Positions 1 through 8,686 of a stretch of DNA of 64,000 nt are shown piece after piece (position 1 is the first letter of the stretch; every line of letters starts with the position of its first letter). The stretch lies in contig NC_007974.2 of assembly GCF_000196015.1 (NCBI RefSeq), positions 248,001-312,000 on the forward strand, written 5' to 3'. The notes below the pieces were generated by a model, which was not told where the DNA came from, did not search any database, and was given only the letters and a program-made list of their open reading frames with translations. The translations under genes and the position numbers were made by a program. This DNA comes from Cupriavidus metallidurans CH34 (GTDB taxonomy: Bacteria; Pseudomonadota; Gammaproteobacteria; Burkholderiales; Burkholderiaceae).

Positions 1-750
1 GAGCCGCGCGGCTTCGATGCGTTGCTTGAGTTCGTGATCGGCATTGAGCGCGGCCACGCTTTCGTAGCCGGTGCGGTCGAGATCCTCCGCGCGCATCAGC
101 ACCATCGGCATGCCGTTGTCGATCAAGGTGGCGGCGATCAAGCGTGAGCCGCCACGCACCGGATCGTTGATCGTCAAGACGTCGATGGCGTTGCCGGTGG
201 GCAGCATTGCATGGCAGACGGAGCCTGCGGTGTCGAGAAAATCGATCACGATTGGAGCCGCGGCGCCGGGAACGCCATCGATGCGCGCGTTGCCCGAGAA
301 GCGTGGCACGCCACCGGGCGTCTGGATCGTGATGTCGCAGAGCATCCCGGTGTTGCGCGTCAGCACACGTGCCCGGGTGATGTCGCCCTGCGGCGCAATC
401 AGTCCGCGTTCGATCGCAAAGGGAAGCACCGCCGCCAGCATGTTGCCGCAATTCGGGGTGGTATCGACGGTGTCGGCGTTCGGCTGCAGTTGCGCGAACG
501 TGAAGTCCAGGTCGGCATGACCCGGCGTGCCGCGCGACACAATGCAGGCCTTGCTGGTCAGTGGATGGGCTCCGCCGAGGCCGTCGATCTGGCGCGGGTC
601 CGGGCTGCCCATCGCCGCCAGCAGCACGCGATCGCGTGCTGGCACGTCTTCCGGCAGATCGCTCGCGAGAAAAAACGGTCCGCGTGACGTGCCGCCGCGC
701 ATCAGCGTGCAAGGAATCGCGCGGAGATCGGAGGCGAGGCAGGGCGTCAT
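1..750 (-). CDS. galD: 4-oxalomesaconate tautomerase (PrpF family), C-terminus outside the window
   Basis: The minus-strand frame is open from an ATG at 750 to the window edge (250 codons seen). It begins with the PrpF-family signature IPCTLMRGGTSRG and contains GGAHPLTSK and TPNCGNMLAAVLPFA, the typical substrate-pocket segments. PrpF-fold enzymes of this type interconvert keto and enol forms of 4-oxalomesaconate in gallate/protocatechuate 4,5-cleavage. The galD assignment rests on the adjacent LysR regulator, MFS carrier and gallate dioxygenase; by sequence alone it could be another PrpF-like isomerase. The frame stays open for 35 more codons to an ATG at 855, but that stretch is low-complexity (PPDGQPDGPP) and carries an inverted repeat, while family proteins start just before the IPC motif, so 750 was chosen. 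Confidence 0.85.
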   Translation of the reverse strand, partial: MTPCLASDLRAIPCTLMRGGTSRGPFFLASDLPEDVPARDRVLLAAMGSPDPRQIDGLGGAHPLTSKACIVSRGTPGHADLDFTFAQLQPNADTVDTTPNCGNMLAAVLPFAIERGLIAPQGDITRARVLTRNTGMLCDITIQTPGGVPRFSGNARIDGVPGAAAPIVIDFLDTAGSVCHAMLPTGNAIDVLTINDPVRGGSRLIAATLIDNGMPMVLMRAEDLDRTGYESVAALNADHELKQRIEAARL

Positions 751-763
751 GGCGGGTGCGTAG

Positions 764-785
764 TCGGACCCGATCAGGGGTCCGA
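764..785. promoter_or_regulatory. 8-bp perfect inverted repeat between galD and galR
   Basis: TCGGACCC at 764-771 and GGGTCCGA at 778-785 form a perfect dyad with a 6-base spacer, just upstream of the chosen galD start and in the divergent galD/galR gap. It could be a binding site for the divergent LysR-type regulator or an mRNA hairpin in the galD leader. No function can be read directly. Confidence 0.4.
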
Positions 786-921
786 TCGGTGGTCCATCAG
801 GTTGTCCATCGGGTGGCCGAAGTATCGGCGTACCGTGGAATCCCTTGGTTGCCATGTCGCGGGACAGTTGTTCTAATCTGCTTATCGACAGCACAAATAC
901 AACATCGGGTCGGACGACGCC

Positions 922-2142
922 ATGGAGACCATCAGCCTGCATCACCTTCACGTTTTTGCCGGTGTCGCCGCTGCCGGAGGGGTACGGCGATCCTCTGAGT
1001 CGCTGCATCGGGCGTCGTCTGCGATTGCCCGCTCGGTGGCCGCGCTCGAGGAGACGCTCGGGGTGGTGTTGTTCGAGCGCAAGGGCAGGGGGATGCTGCT
1101 GACACGTGCCGGCGAGATCGTGCTTGAGCGCGCGCGGCATATCGAAGGCGCCTTGCGCGAGGTGCGGGAGGAAGCGGTACGGATGCGGGCGCAATCGGGC
1201 GCCGCCGTCGCTAGTATCGACGCGCTGCACAACGAACGGCGGCTCGAAGTGGCGGCGATGCTGGCCGAGGTGCATCACATGCCCAGCGTGGCGGCGTCGA
1301 TCGGCGTGTCGCAGCCGGCGGTCAGTCAGGCAATCGCCCGGCTGGAGGATGCATTGGGCCAGCCCATCTTCGCGCGCACGGCGCGGGGCATGGTGCCCAC
1401 CGACGCAGGCAGCCGCTGGGTGGTTCGCTTCGAGCGCGTGCTGGCAGAACTGCGCAATATCCGCGCCGATATCGCCGCGCTGAAGGGGGTGCTGGAAGGT
1501 GTGGTGACGGTTGGCGCGCTGCCGCTGGGCCGCACGCTGCTGTTGCCGATGGCGATTGCCGACGTGCACCGGCGCCATCCGCATCTGCGTTTCCGGACGC
1601 TCGAAAGCCCGTATGAGGAACTGACCGCGGGCCTGCTGGCCGGGCGGATCGATTTCATTCTTGGCGCGGTACGTCCGCTGGCCTCGCAAGGGCTTGCCAC
1701 CGAGAGGCTTTTCCAGGACCGGATCTCGCTGATCGTTCGCGCCGCGCATCCGCTGGCGGCCAGAAAGCGCGTGACGCTGGCCGATCTCGAACCGTATCCG
1801 TGGGTGCTGTCTCGCGCCGCATCGCCGTCGCGCCAGGCCCTGGACGGCGTGTTTGCGTCACGTGGCCTGCCGTTGCCACAGCCGCTGGTTGAAACCGGAG
1901 ACCTCGCGCTGGTGCGCGGCATGTTGCTGCAGGGGGACATGGTGACCGCCTTGTCCGCCCATCAGCTTCGCCACGAGATCGACGCGGGATGGCTGCGCGA
2001 ACTGGGGCTCCCGCTGCCCGACACGGCGCGCAGCATCGGCATCACCACTCGCGTGGGCGCGCGTCTCTCGCCCGGCGCCGATGCGCTGATCGCCGCGCTG
2101 CGGCACGCCAGCGGGTCAATGGAACAGGCCGTCGATAAGTAG
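922..2142 (+). CDS. galR: LysR-family regulator with two tandem N-terminal HTH domains, probable gallate regulator
   Basis: The protein has 406 aa, about 100 more than a usual LysR regulator. Residues about 4-62 form one LysR-type HTH (LHHLHVFAGVAAAGG, then ALEETLGVVLFERKGRGM). A second and more canonical HTH lies at about 106-164 (VAASIGVSQPAVSQAIARLE, then PIFARTARGMVPTDAG). A single LysR effector-binding domain follows to the C-terminus. It is divergent from galD and upstream of the transporter and gallate dioxygenase genes, the arrangement expected for an activator of gallate degradation such as GalR of Pseudomonas putida. The regulatory role is inferred from context. An N-terminal linker between the HTHs (residues 65-105) is helical and charged. 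Confidence 0.8.
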   Translation: METISLHHLHVFAGVAAAGGVRRSSESLHRASSAIARSVAALEETLGVVLFERKGRGMLLTRAGEIVLERARHIEGALREVREEAVRMRAQSGAAVASIDALHNERRLEVAAMLAEVHHMPSVAASIGVSQPAVSQAIARLEDALGQPIFARTARGMVPTDAGSRWVVRFERVLAELRNIRADIAALKGVLEGVVTVGALPLGRTLLLPMAIADVHRRHPHLRFRTLESPYEELTAGLLAGRIDFILGAVRPLASQGLATERLFQDRISLIVRAAHPLAARKRVTLADLEPYPWVLSRAASPSRQALDGVFASRGLPLPQPLVETGDLALVRGMLLQGDMVTALSAHQLRHEIDAGWLRELGLPLPDTARSIGITTRVGARLSPGADALIAALRHASGSMEQAVDK

Positions 2143-2311
2143 ATGGCAACGCAGCCCGCGCCACAAAGCAATACTGCTATCCCCTGCTGAACGTAGACTG
2201 CCGTTGCCGTGCATGGGGGATGCGCGGCCGGCCGCTTCCGCGGCGATTAGCCATGTCGATAACTAGAATCCGCTGACTCCCGCACGGCGGATCACGCCAG
2301 GAGACGGCAAC

Positions 2312-3637
2312 ATGACAACGCAACGGCTCGACATTCGGGCCCATATCAACGAACGCAAGATGTCCGGCTACCAGTGGCTGCTGCTGGTGCTGTGTTTCCT
2401 GATCGTCGCCACGGACGGGATGGATGTGGCCATCATGGGCTTCCTCGCGCCGGACATCACACGCGAATGGGGCATCTCGAAGGCCGCCTTTGGCGTGGTG
2501 ATGAGCGCCGCGCCGATCGGCCTGGCTATCGGCGCGCTGGTGGTCGGACCGCTGTCCGACCGCTTCGGCCGCAAGAAGCTGCTGGTCGGTTCCATCGCGC
2601 TGTTCGGCGTATTCAATCTGCTGAGCGCATTCGCCGATGGCACGGCAACCTTGTCGCTGCTGCGCTTCCTGACCGGCCTTGGTCTGGGCGCGGCCATGCC
2701 GAGCACGACCACACTGCTCTCCGAGTATGTGCCGGAACGTTCGCGCAGCATGTTGCTGGCGACGATGTTCACGGGCTTCAACCTCGGCTCCGCGCTGGTG
2801 GGCTTCGGTGCCGCCGCGCTTCTGCCGCATCATGGCTGGCGCGCGGTGCTGGTCGCCGGTGGCGCGATTCCGCTGATCTGCCTGCCGTTCTACATCATGC
2901 TGATTCCGGAATCGGCGCGCTTCATGGTGGTCCGCAATGTCGCGCCGGCGCGAATCGCCCGCACGCTGCGCCGCGTGATCGGCAGCGTGGTGGCCGATGA
3001 CACCGTGTTCACGATCAGCGAGCCGCCGGTTTCCGGCAAGCAGCCCGTCCGCACGCTGTTGTCGTCGGGCTATCGCAGCATGACGCTGGCGCTGTGGGTC
3101 ACGTACTTCATGGGGCTGCTCGTGATCTACCTGCTGAGCGGCTGGCTGCCCACGCTGATCAAGGACGCCGGCCTGCCGATCGATCGCGCCGCCAACCTGA
3201 CGGCACTGTTCCAGCTCGGCGGTACCGTCGGCGCGCTGGTGGTGGGCTACTGCATGGACCGCTTCGCGCCCCATCGCGTGATCGGCGTGTCATATGTGCT
3301 GGGCGCGATGTTCATCCTGATGCTGGCTTCGGGCAGCGTCACGTCGTCGATGTTCGCACTCTACGTGCTGCTGGCCGGCTTCTGCATGAGCGGCGCGCAG
3401 ACCGGGCTCAACGCTTTCGCGCCGCAGTGCTATCCCACGCCGGTGCGTGCCACTGGCGTAAGCTGGATGCTCGGCATCGGCCGCTTCGGCAGCATCACCG
3501 GCTCCATGGCGGGCGGTGTGCTGCTGTCGATGGGCTGGAGTTTCAGCGCGGTGATTGCCATCCTGGCCGTTCCGGCGACCATGGCGGCAATCTCCATTGT
3601 TTCCACGAAGGCGCAGCCTCGCGCCGTAACCGCTTGA
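2312..3637 (+). CDS. galT: MFS aromatic acid:H+ symporter, probable gallate transporter
   Basis: This 441-aa protein has the 12-helix plan of the AAHS family of the major facilitator superfamily. It shows the family motif DGMDVAIMGFLAPDI in helix 1 and the loop 2-3 motif GPLSDRFGRKK; a related loop GYCMDRFAPHRV lies in the second half. AAHS carriers import aromatic acids such as 4-hydroxybenzoate, protocatechuate or gallate with protons across the inner membrane. The gene lies 9 bases before the gallate dioxygenase gene, so the two are probably cotranscribed and gallate is the likely substrate. CAGGAGA before ATG 2312 is a good ribosome binding site. The 170-base gap before it may hold the operon promoter. 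Confidence 0.85.
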   Translation: MTTQRLDIRAHINERKMSGYQWLLLVLCFLIVATDGMDVAIMGFLAPDITREWGISKAAFGVVMSAAPIGLAIGALVVGPLSDRFGRKKLLVGSIALFGVFNLLSAFADGTATLSLLRFLTGLGLGAAMPSTTTLLSEYVPERSRSMLLATMFTGFNLGSALVGFGAAALLPHHGWRAVLVAGGAIPLICLPFYIMLIPESARFMVVRNVAPARIARTLRRVIGSVVADDTVFTISEPPVSGKQPVRTLLSSGYRSMTLALWVTYFMGLLVIYLLSGWLPTLIKDAGLPIDRAANLTALFQLGGTVGALVVGYCMDRFAPHRVIGVSYVLGAMFILMLASGSVTSSMFALYVLLAGFCMSGAQTGLNAFAPQCYPTPVRATGVSWMLGIGRFGSITGSMAGGVLLSMGWSFSAVIAILAVPATMAAISIVSTKAQPRAVTA

Positions 3638-3646
3638 CGTATTGCC

Positions 3647-4939
3647 ATGGCCACCATCATCGGCGCAATCGCCTCATCCCATACGCCAACCATCGGATTC
3701 GCGCTCGACGCGGGCAAGCAACAGGACCCCGCCTGGGCGCCGATCTTCGCGGCCTATGCGCCGGTGAGCGAGTGGCTCGCTAGGAAAAAGCCCGACGTGC
3801 TGCTCGTCGTCTACAACGATCACGTCACGTCGTTCTTCTTCGATCACTATTCGGCCTTTGCGCTGGGTATCGGCGATACCTACCATGCTGCCGATGAGGG
3901 CGGTGGCCCGCGTAACCTGCCGCCGGCGCGCGGCCACGTCGAACTGGCGCGGCACGTCGGCGCATCGCTGGTGGCCGACGAGTTCGACATGTCGTTCTTC
4001 CAGGACAAGCCACTCGATCATGGTTGCTTCTCGCCGATGTCGGTCATGCTGCCGCACGAGGGCGAGTGGCCCGTGAAGATTCTGCCGCTGCAGGTGGGCG
4101 TGCTGCAGTTCCCGGCACCGTCGGCGCGTCGTTGCTACAAGCTCGGACAGGCGATCCGCCGCGCGGTGGAGAGCTACCCGGAAGACCTCAAGGTGGCGAT
4201 CGTCGCCACCGGTGGTCTGTCGCACCAGGTGCATGGCGAGCGTGCTGGCTTCAACAATACCGCGTGGGATCACCAGTTCCTCGACCTGTTCGAATCCGAT
4301 CCCGAGTCGCTGCTAGACATCACCCATGCCGAGTACGCGAAGCGAGGCGGCTTCGAGAGCGCGGAAGTGGTCATGTGGATGGTGATGCGTGGCGCGATGT
4401 CGAGCCGTGTCCGCTGCCTGCATCGTGATTACTATCTGCCGTCGATGACCGGCATCGCAGTGGCGGTCTACGAGAACGAATCCGCCGACGCCCCCGCGCT
4501 GCGAGAGGCGCGTGCCGAACGCCAGCGCGAGCACATTGGTCATCAGTTGCACGGGATCGAGCAACTGGACGGGACGTACCCGTTCACGCTGGAAACCAGC
4601 GTGCGCGCATACCGGATCAACCGCTATCTGCATCAACTTATCGATCCGGCATTCCGCGAGCGATTCCGCGCCGATCCGCTGGCAACCTACGACGAGGCGG
4701 CCCTGACGCCGGAAGAGCGCGACATGATCACGCGCCGCGACTGGCGCGGCATGATCCACTACGGCGTGATTTTCTTCATGCTGGAGAAGCTCGGCGCGGT
4801 CTGCGGTGTCTCGAACCTGCATATCTACGCGGCGATGCGTGGCCAGTCCCTTGAAGACTTCCAGAAGACGCGCAATGCGCCGGGTGCGCTGTACTCGGTG
4901 GCCGGTAGCGGCAGCGCTTCATGGAGTGCGAAGTCCTGA
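3647..4939 (+). CDS. galA: gallate dioxygenase (fused LigB- and LigA-type domains)
   Basis: This 430-aa extradiol dioxygenase of the LigAB superfamily would open the ring of gallate to 4-oxalomesaconate using Fe(II) and O2. Residues about 1-280 form the catalytic LigB-like domain, starting [17 protein letters not shown] with a conserved iron-site His, and containing [16 protein letters not shown]. The remaining region, about 300-420, resembles the LigA small subunit ([23 protein letters not shown]...[11 protein letters not shown]). This fusion and length are those of GalA-type gallate dioxygenase rather than two-subunit protocatechuate 4,5-dioxygenase. It follows the transporter gene closely, and the product would be handled by the tautomerase encoded at the window start. 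No strong ribosome binding site is visible, consistent with coupling to the transporter. Confidence 0.88.
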   Translation: MATIIGAIASSHTPTIGFALDAGKQQDPAWAPIFAAYAPVSEWLARKKPDVLLVVYNDHVTSFFFDHYSAFALGIGDTYHAADEGGGPRNLPPARGHVELARHVGASLVADEFDMSFFQDKPLDHGCFSPMSVMLPHEGEWPVKILPLQVGVLQFPAPSARRCYKLGQAIRRAVESYPEDLKVAIVATGGLSHQVHGERAGFNNTAWDHQFLDLFESDPESLLDITHAEYAKRGGFESAEVVMWMVMRGAMSSRVRCLHRDYYLPSMTGIAVAVYENESADAPALREARAERQREHIGHQLHGIEQLDGTYPFTLETSVRAYRINRYLHQLIDPAFRERFRADPLATYDEAALTPEERDMITRRDWRGMIHYGVIFFMLEKLGAVCGVSNLHIYAAMRGQSLEDFQKTRNAPGALYSVAGSGSASWSAKS

Positions 4940-5028
4940 CCGGACGATGTCGGGGGCTTGAATTCCGGCGCAATGCCGCCATGTGCGAGGCTGTTTTTGA
5001 CTCGCACCAGCCCCCGCTCGGTTTCCGT

Positions 5029-5460
5029 ATGTACAAGAAAGGCACTTCCGTCGAAATCCAGTTCTCTCCGCAACGGCTGAACGACGCCGCAGGCGATCCG
5101 TACTGGGTGGACCTGACCATCGACGAGGCCCAGGCTCTACTGGCGCAGCTTCAGGCACATCTGGCACAGGCCGCGTCGGGTACCACCGCGCCGCTGGTGT
5201 TCAGTCTCGAAGGGCCGCCCGTGCGGGCTGACATCGCGCCCGCCCGCACGAAGGCAAACGCCGAAGAAGAGCCTGCCGCAAACGCCGAGAGCGAATTCAA
5301 GCAGTGGGTCTGCATCATCTGCGGCTGGGTCTATGACGAAGCGGCCGGATTGCCCGAGGACGGCATCGCACCCGGCACGCGCTGGGAGGACATTCCTGCC
5401 GACTGGCGCTGCCCCGAGTGCGACGTCGGCAAGGAAGACTTTGCCATGGTGGAGTTCTAG
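5029..5460 (+). CDS. rubredoxin-domain protein behind gallate dioxygenase
   Basis: The 143-aa product has a C-terminal rubredoxin domain (about 91-143) with both iron-binding pairs, C95/C98 in [11 protein letters not shown] and C128/C131 in [10 protein letters not shown]. Residues 1-65 form a separate small domain rich in Q and A, and 66-90 are a charged linker. Rubredoxins carry one electron on a Cys4 iron. The frame is open upstream to ATG codons at 4981 and 4921, the latter overlapping the end of galA; 5029 is preferred because the upstream residues look non-conserved, but the start is uncertain as none has a clear ribosome binding site. Its position suggests it serves the dioxygenase, perhaps by re-reducing oxidised active-site iron. 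That role is inference. Confidence 0.75.
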   Translation: MYKKGTSVEIQFSPQRLNDAAGDPYWVDLTIDEAQALLAQLQAHLAQAASGTTAPLVFSLEGPPVRADIAPARTKANAEEEPAANAESEFKQWVCIICGWVYDEAAGLPEDGIAPGTRWEDIPADWRCPECDVGKEDFAMVEF

Positions 5461-5749
5461 GCGGCGCCATCAAGATCATTCGGGGAGACCTTCAGAACAG
5501 GGCATCCTTGTTTCAGCGGCCGATTCATGTGCGCTACTCTGCGCTACCCATTCGTTGCCACCGGGTGACGTGGAGAACAATTCCACGCGGCCTGACAATG
5601 GTGGCATGATCGGCCTGCCGTCGTGCCATGCGGCAAGGCGGTTCGAGGGCCTTGACGCTGGGTGATGGGGCATCGGTGACTGGTCGATTGGTCGTGTGAC
5701 CGGGAACCCTCTGGAACCCGAAGATCCGAAGAGACGGAGCCTGCTGAAC

Positions 5750-6337
5750 ATGGAACCTGTCCCCACCGCTCGCCTGCGCCTGCGTCAGTGGCGCGAGGAA
5801 GACCGCGTACCGTTTCGCGCCATCAATGCGGACGAAGAGATCATGGCGTTCTTTCCGTCGACGCTGTCTGATGCCCAGAGCGATGCGCTTATGGACCGTA
5901 TCCGTCAGCATCACGCGCAGCATGGCTTCGGGCTGTGGGCCCTCGAGTTGCGCGAAACGTCGACCTTCATCGGATTCACCGGACTGGCGATACCGTCGTG
6001 GGCTCCCCCATTTGGGCCATGCGTGGAGATTGGCTGGCGTCTCGCGCGAGAGCATTGGGGACGCGGCTATGCCACGGAGGCGGCTCGCGCGACGCTGGAT
6101 TTCGGATTCGGCGCGTTGCGGCTTGCCGAGATCGTGTCCTTCACTGCGGCGATCAATCAGCGTTCGGAACAGCTGATGCAGCGGCTTGGCATGCATCACG
6201 CGGCCAGCGACGATTTCGATCATCCGGCACTGCCTTCGGGGGATCGCCTCGCCAGGCATGTGCTCTACCGCCTGTCCGGCGCCCAATGGGATGGAAGCAC
6301 TGGCACGGGCAGCAGGATTCCTGACCCGGGCAAATGA
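5750..6337 (+). CDS. GNAT family N-acetyltransferase (RimJ/RimL type)
   Basis: This 195-aa protein starts with the usual TARLRLRQWREEDRVPFRAI of RimJ/RimL-like acetyltransferases. It contains the acetyl-CoA pyrophosphate-binding loop in LAREHWGRGYATEAARATLDFGF and the following INQRSEQLMQRLGM segment. It probably transfers an acetyl group to an amino group on a protein or small molecule; the substrate cannot be read. ATG 5750 was chosen over a GTG at 5696 because a GGAG lies just upstream and the family begins near TARL. It stands alone about 290 bases after the rubredoxin gene; that gap shows no feature. Confidence 0.82.
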   Translation: MEPVPTARLRLRQWREEDRVPFRAINADEEIMAFFPSTLSDAQSDALMDRIRQHHAQHGFGLWALELRETSTFIGFTGLAIPSWAPPFGPCVEIGWRLAREHWGRGYATEAARATLDFGFGALRLAEIVSFTAAINQRSEQLMQRLGMHHAASDDFDHPALPSGDRLARHVLYRLSGAQWDGSTGTGSRIPDPGK

Positions 6338-6371
6338 TTCGATCCGTGTTTCGTGCGGCTGATGCGCTGGC

Positions 6372-6854
6372 TCAACGGCTCATGCATCGGCCTGCGAGCA
6401 AATCCGGGATCGCCCTCCTTTCAAGAATGCAGACGCGCGACGCGAACTTCAAGCCTGCGTCGGTGCGCGCAATGGTGTCCAGGTAGCGTCCGACGCTGTG
6501 GATGGCCGACGTATCGTCGGGCGTGGTGCGGAAGACCGCGTAGCTGGTCTCGGTGCGGATCTGGCTACCGCTGTCCTCCAGAATGCGCGGGATGCCGACC
6601 TGCTGCCTGTAATGGAGATCCTGGGCGCCTATTCCGTTCGCACATGCCTTTTCCATGAGCAGTCCACAGCTCTCGAAAGCGGGTGTTGCCATCGGCAAGC
6701 CGCATATATGAGCCTCATGCGACTGCGCATTGCACACACATTGTTCCAGGAAGAATTCGGGCCATTTCTCCCATTGCTTGTTATCGAGCGCGGCAGTGTA
6801 ATCGGCGTAAAGCAACAGTACTTGCTGCCAGGTTTCGACGGTAGTCATCCTCAA
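6372..6854 (-). CDS. orphan aromatic ring-hydroxylating dioxygenase beta subunit
   Basis: The 160-aa product has the NTF2-like fold segments of ring-hydroxylating oxygenase small subunits: an N-terminal helix YADYTAALDNKQWEKWPEFF, then LHYRQQVGIPRI, then TETSYAVFRTTPDDTSAIHSVGRYLD and a C-terminal ASRVCILERRAIPDLLAGR. Beta subunits are structural partners of a Rieske alpha subunit in an alpha3beta3 oxygenase. No alpha subunit, ferredoxin or reductase gene is nearby, so it is an orphan. It is divergent from the LysR gene at 7171, which may control it. It could be a surviving piece of a lost operon, or serve an alpha subunit encoded elsewhere. Confidence 0.7.
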   Translation of the reverse strand: MRMTTVETWQQVLLLYADYTAALDNKQWEKWPEFFLEQCVCNAQSHEAHICGLPMATPAFESCGLLMEKACANGIGAQDLHYRQQVGIPRILEDSGSQIRTETSYAVFRTTPDDTSAIHSVGRYLDTIARTDAGLKFASRVCILERRAIPDLLAGRCMSR

Positions 6855-7111
6855 TCTCCAGGTCGTGGCCCACCCTGATGGTGGGGAGTTGCCACGGACG
6901 TTTGCTTCAGGTTCCGCGAGACTGGCGTTGCCAGTTTCGGCGGTGATGCGGTTTGGGGCCTGTCGTATCGCCTTGCGTCGGTCGTGTGCCGGCGTCGCGA
7001 AATACGGTGATTGGATCGAACGTCCACAGCACTGTTTTTGCTGGTTTTTTGTCCGGGCACCATAGTGCCGTTAACTACGGCGTTGACAATAGGGGCCCGG
7101 TTGAATTGCAC

Positions 7112-7128
7112 TATCACCGTTAGTGATA
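7112..7128. promoter_or_regulatory. LysR-type operator candidate upstream of the LysR gene
   Basis: TATCAC at 7112-7117 and GTGATA at 7123-7128 form a perfect dyad with a 5-base spacer. This fits the T-N11-A pattern of LysR boxes and lies in the 316-base divergent gap between the beta-subunit gene and the LysR gene, 43 bases before ATG 7171. A TTGACA hexamer is present at 7083-7088 but no well-spaced -10 was found for it. Autoregulation by the LysR protein is inferred. Confidence 0.5.
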
Positions 7129-7170
7129 ATGCAGCGGTCGTGCCTGATAAATCGGGGTGGAGACGTAGTA

Positions 7171-8133
7171 ATGGAACTGCAGGACATCGATCTGAACCTG
7201 CTTGTCGTATTCAATGAATTATTGCGTCAACGCAAAATGTCCGCCGTGGCGCGGACGCTTGGGATCTCCCAGCCAGCTGTCAGCAATGCGCTGAATCGCC
7301 TGCGCAAATTACTGGACGATGACCTGTTTCTGCGGACGTCGAAGGGCATGATCCCCACGCAGCTTGCTGGCACGCTAGCCGGGCCTATCACCGAAGCGCT
7401 CGATGTCATCCACCACTCGCTCAACGCACGCGCCACGTTCGACCCCTTGACGAGCACGCGAGCGTTCACCGTGGCGATGACCGATATCGGCGAGATCTAT
7501 CTCTTGCCAGGCCTGATGGAGAGGCTTGGCAAACTGGCGCCAGGGGTGAAAATCAGCACGGTGTGCATACACGGCGACTCACTCAAGGGCGCAATGGAAA
7601 GTGGTTGTATCGATCTGGCGATCGGATTCCTGCCAGGCCTGACGGCGGGCTTCTTCCAGCGCCGGCTATTGTCGCAGCAGTACGTGTGCATCTTTCGGAA
7701 AGGGCACCCGCTTGGCCGAAGGGATATGACGCTGGAAGCGTTCGCCATGGCGGATCGTGTGTCGATCAGCGCGGAAGGCACGGGCCACACCAGGGTGGAT
7801 GCGGCAATCCAGCAGGCGGGTGTGACGCGGCGCTCGCGGCTGAGCGTGCCGCATTTCGCGGCGCTGGGTCATATCCTTCAATCGACCGATCTGATCGCGG
7901 TGGTGCCACAGGCCTATGCGGAGCGCGCGCTGGTGTTGTTCAACCTGGTTTCCGCGCCGTGTCCGGTGAAGATATCCGAGATCAGTGTCAACGTGTTCTG
8001 GCACGCTACCCGTCACCGGGAGGTGGGCAACCAGTGGCTGCGGAACGTGATATCCGACAGGTTCGCGGTTTGCCCGATTCCTGAGGCGACGATGTCGCCT
8101 CAGGGTTTGGTGGTCAACTGCCGCGGCGAGTGA
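7171..8133 (+). CDS. LysR-family transcriptional regulator (NodD/NahR-like group)
   Basis: The 320-aa regulator starts MELQDIDLNLLVVFNELL, the typical opening of the NodD/NahR/LinR subgroup, and has the HTH VARTLGISQPAVSNALNRLRKLLDDDLF at about 30-58. The rest is a periplasmic-binding-protein-like effector domain. Members of this subgroup often control aromatic catabolism, which fits the divergent dioxygenase beta-subunit gene. ATG 7171 is preferred over an upstream in-frame start at 7123 because it has GGGTGGAG upstream and matches the family N-terminus. The last bases overlap the convergent DUF2892 gene by 20 bases. Confidence 0.85.
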   Translation: MELQDIDLNLLVVFNELLRQRKMSAVARTLGISQPAVSNALNRLRKLLDDDLFLRTSKGMIPTQLAGTLAGPITEALDVIHHSLNARATFDPLTSTRAFTVAMTDIGEIYLLPGLMERLGKLAPGVKISTVCIHGDSLKGAMESGCIDLAIGFLPGLTAGFFQRRLLSQQYVCIFRKGHPLGRRDMTLEAFAMADRVSISAEGTGHTRVDAAIQQAGVTRRSRLSVPHFAALGHILQSTDLIAVVPQAYAERALVLFNLVSAPCPVKISEISVNVFWHATRHREVGNQWLRNVISDRFAVCPIPEATMSPQGLVVNCRGE

Positions 8134-8314
8134 TGGGGCAGGTGTTGAAGCCGAACACGCGATAGAGCGGGCAGTATCCGAGTAGACCGGTCACGAGCGG
8201 CACCGCGCCGATCCATCCCCAGACGCCGATCTGATCCGTCAGGGTCAAGGCAATCAGCACGACTCCGATGGCGACGCGCACCAGGCGGTCAAGGGTTCCA
8301 GCGTTTTTTTGCAT
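8114..8314 (-). CDS. DUF2892 small membrane protein
   Basis: This 66-aa protein has two hydrophobic helices (LVRVAIGVVLIALTL and WGWIGAVPLVTGLLGYCPLY) and ends FGFNTCPI. The N-terminal NAGTLDRLVR and the CPLY...FGFNTC pattern are those of DUF2892, the membrane part of YgaP-like proteins. These are often found beside rhodanese or sulfur-handling genes, which are absent here. Function is unknown. It is tail-to-tail with the LysR gene, overlapping it by 20 bases. Confidence 0.8.
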   Translation of the reverse strand: MQKNAGTLDRLVRVAIGVVLIALTLTDQIGVWGWIGAVPLVTGLLGYCPLYRVFGFNTCPITRRGS

Positions 8315-8368
8315 GAGCGTTCCAGTCAGGTGGGAGGGGGAGACGGATATGCGTGGCTTTGGCGCGGG

Positions 8369-8686
8369 TTACTGCTTGGCAGCCTGGCCTTCGGTGTATG
8401 GGTCGAATTTCGCGGCGTGCGCCGCGTCGCCAGCGCCCTTTTTCTGCGGAGTCAGATTGGACTTCGTCTGCGCACCTTCCGAATAGGGATCGAACTTGCC
8501 GCTGCGGGAAGCACTATTCTTGTGTTTGCCAGACTTGGCGGGTGCCTGTGCGTCCTTTGTCACCGGCGCGTGCGCGCCGCCGTAGAGGTCGCCGCCATCG
8601 GTGTAGTTCTTCTGCGCGCTGGCTGGAAGCGAGGTCAATGCCACGGATGCGGCGGCAATGGCCAGGAAGTATGTGTTGCGATGCAT
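8369..8686 (-). CDS. small secreted protein with KFDPY motifs
   Basis: The 105-aa product has a Sec signal peptide (AIAAASVALTSLPASAQ, cleavage after about residue 25). The mature part is low-complexity and polar, and carries two copies of a KFDPY(S/T)EG motif, GKFDPYSEGAQTKSNLTP and AKFDPYTEGQ. A paralog with the same motif and the same following SNL(S/T)P is encoded at 53199-53537 in this window. The family has no function known to me; the composition suggests an extended periplasmic or surface-exposed protein. About 150 bases separate it from the divergent flavodoxin gene. Confidence 0.7.
   Translation of the reverse strand: MHRNTYFLAIAAASVALTSLPASAQKNYTDGGDLYGGAHAPVTKDAQAPAKSGKHKNSASRSGKFDPYSEGAQTKSNLTPQKKGAGDAAHAAKFDPYTEGQAAKQ

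Noticed and set aside
751..855. A 35-codon N-terminal extension of the galD product to ATG 855
   Set aside because: Low-complexity PPDG repeats, an 8-bp dyad inside it, and family proteins start at the position of ATG 750.
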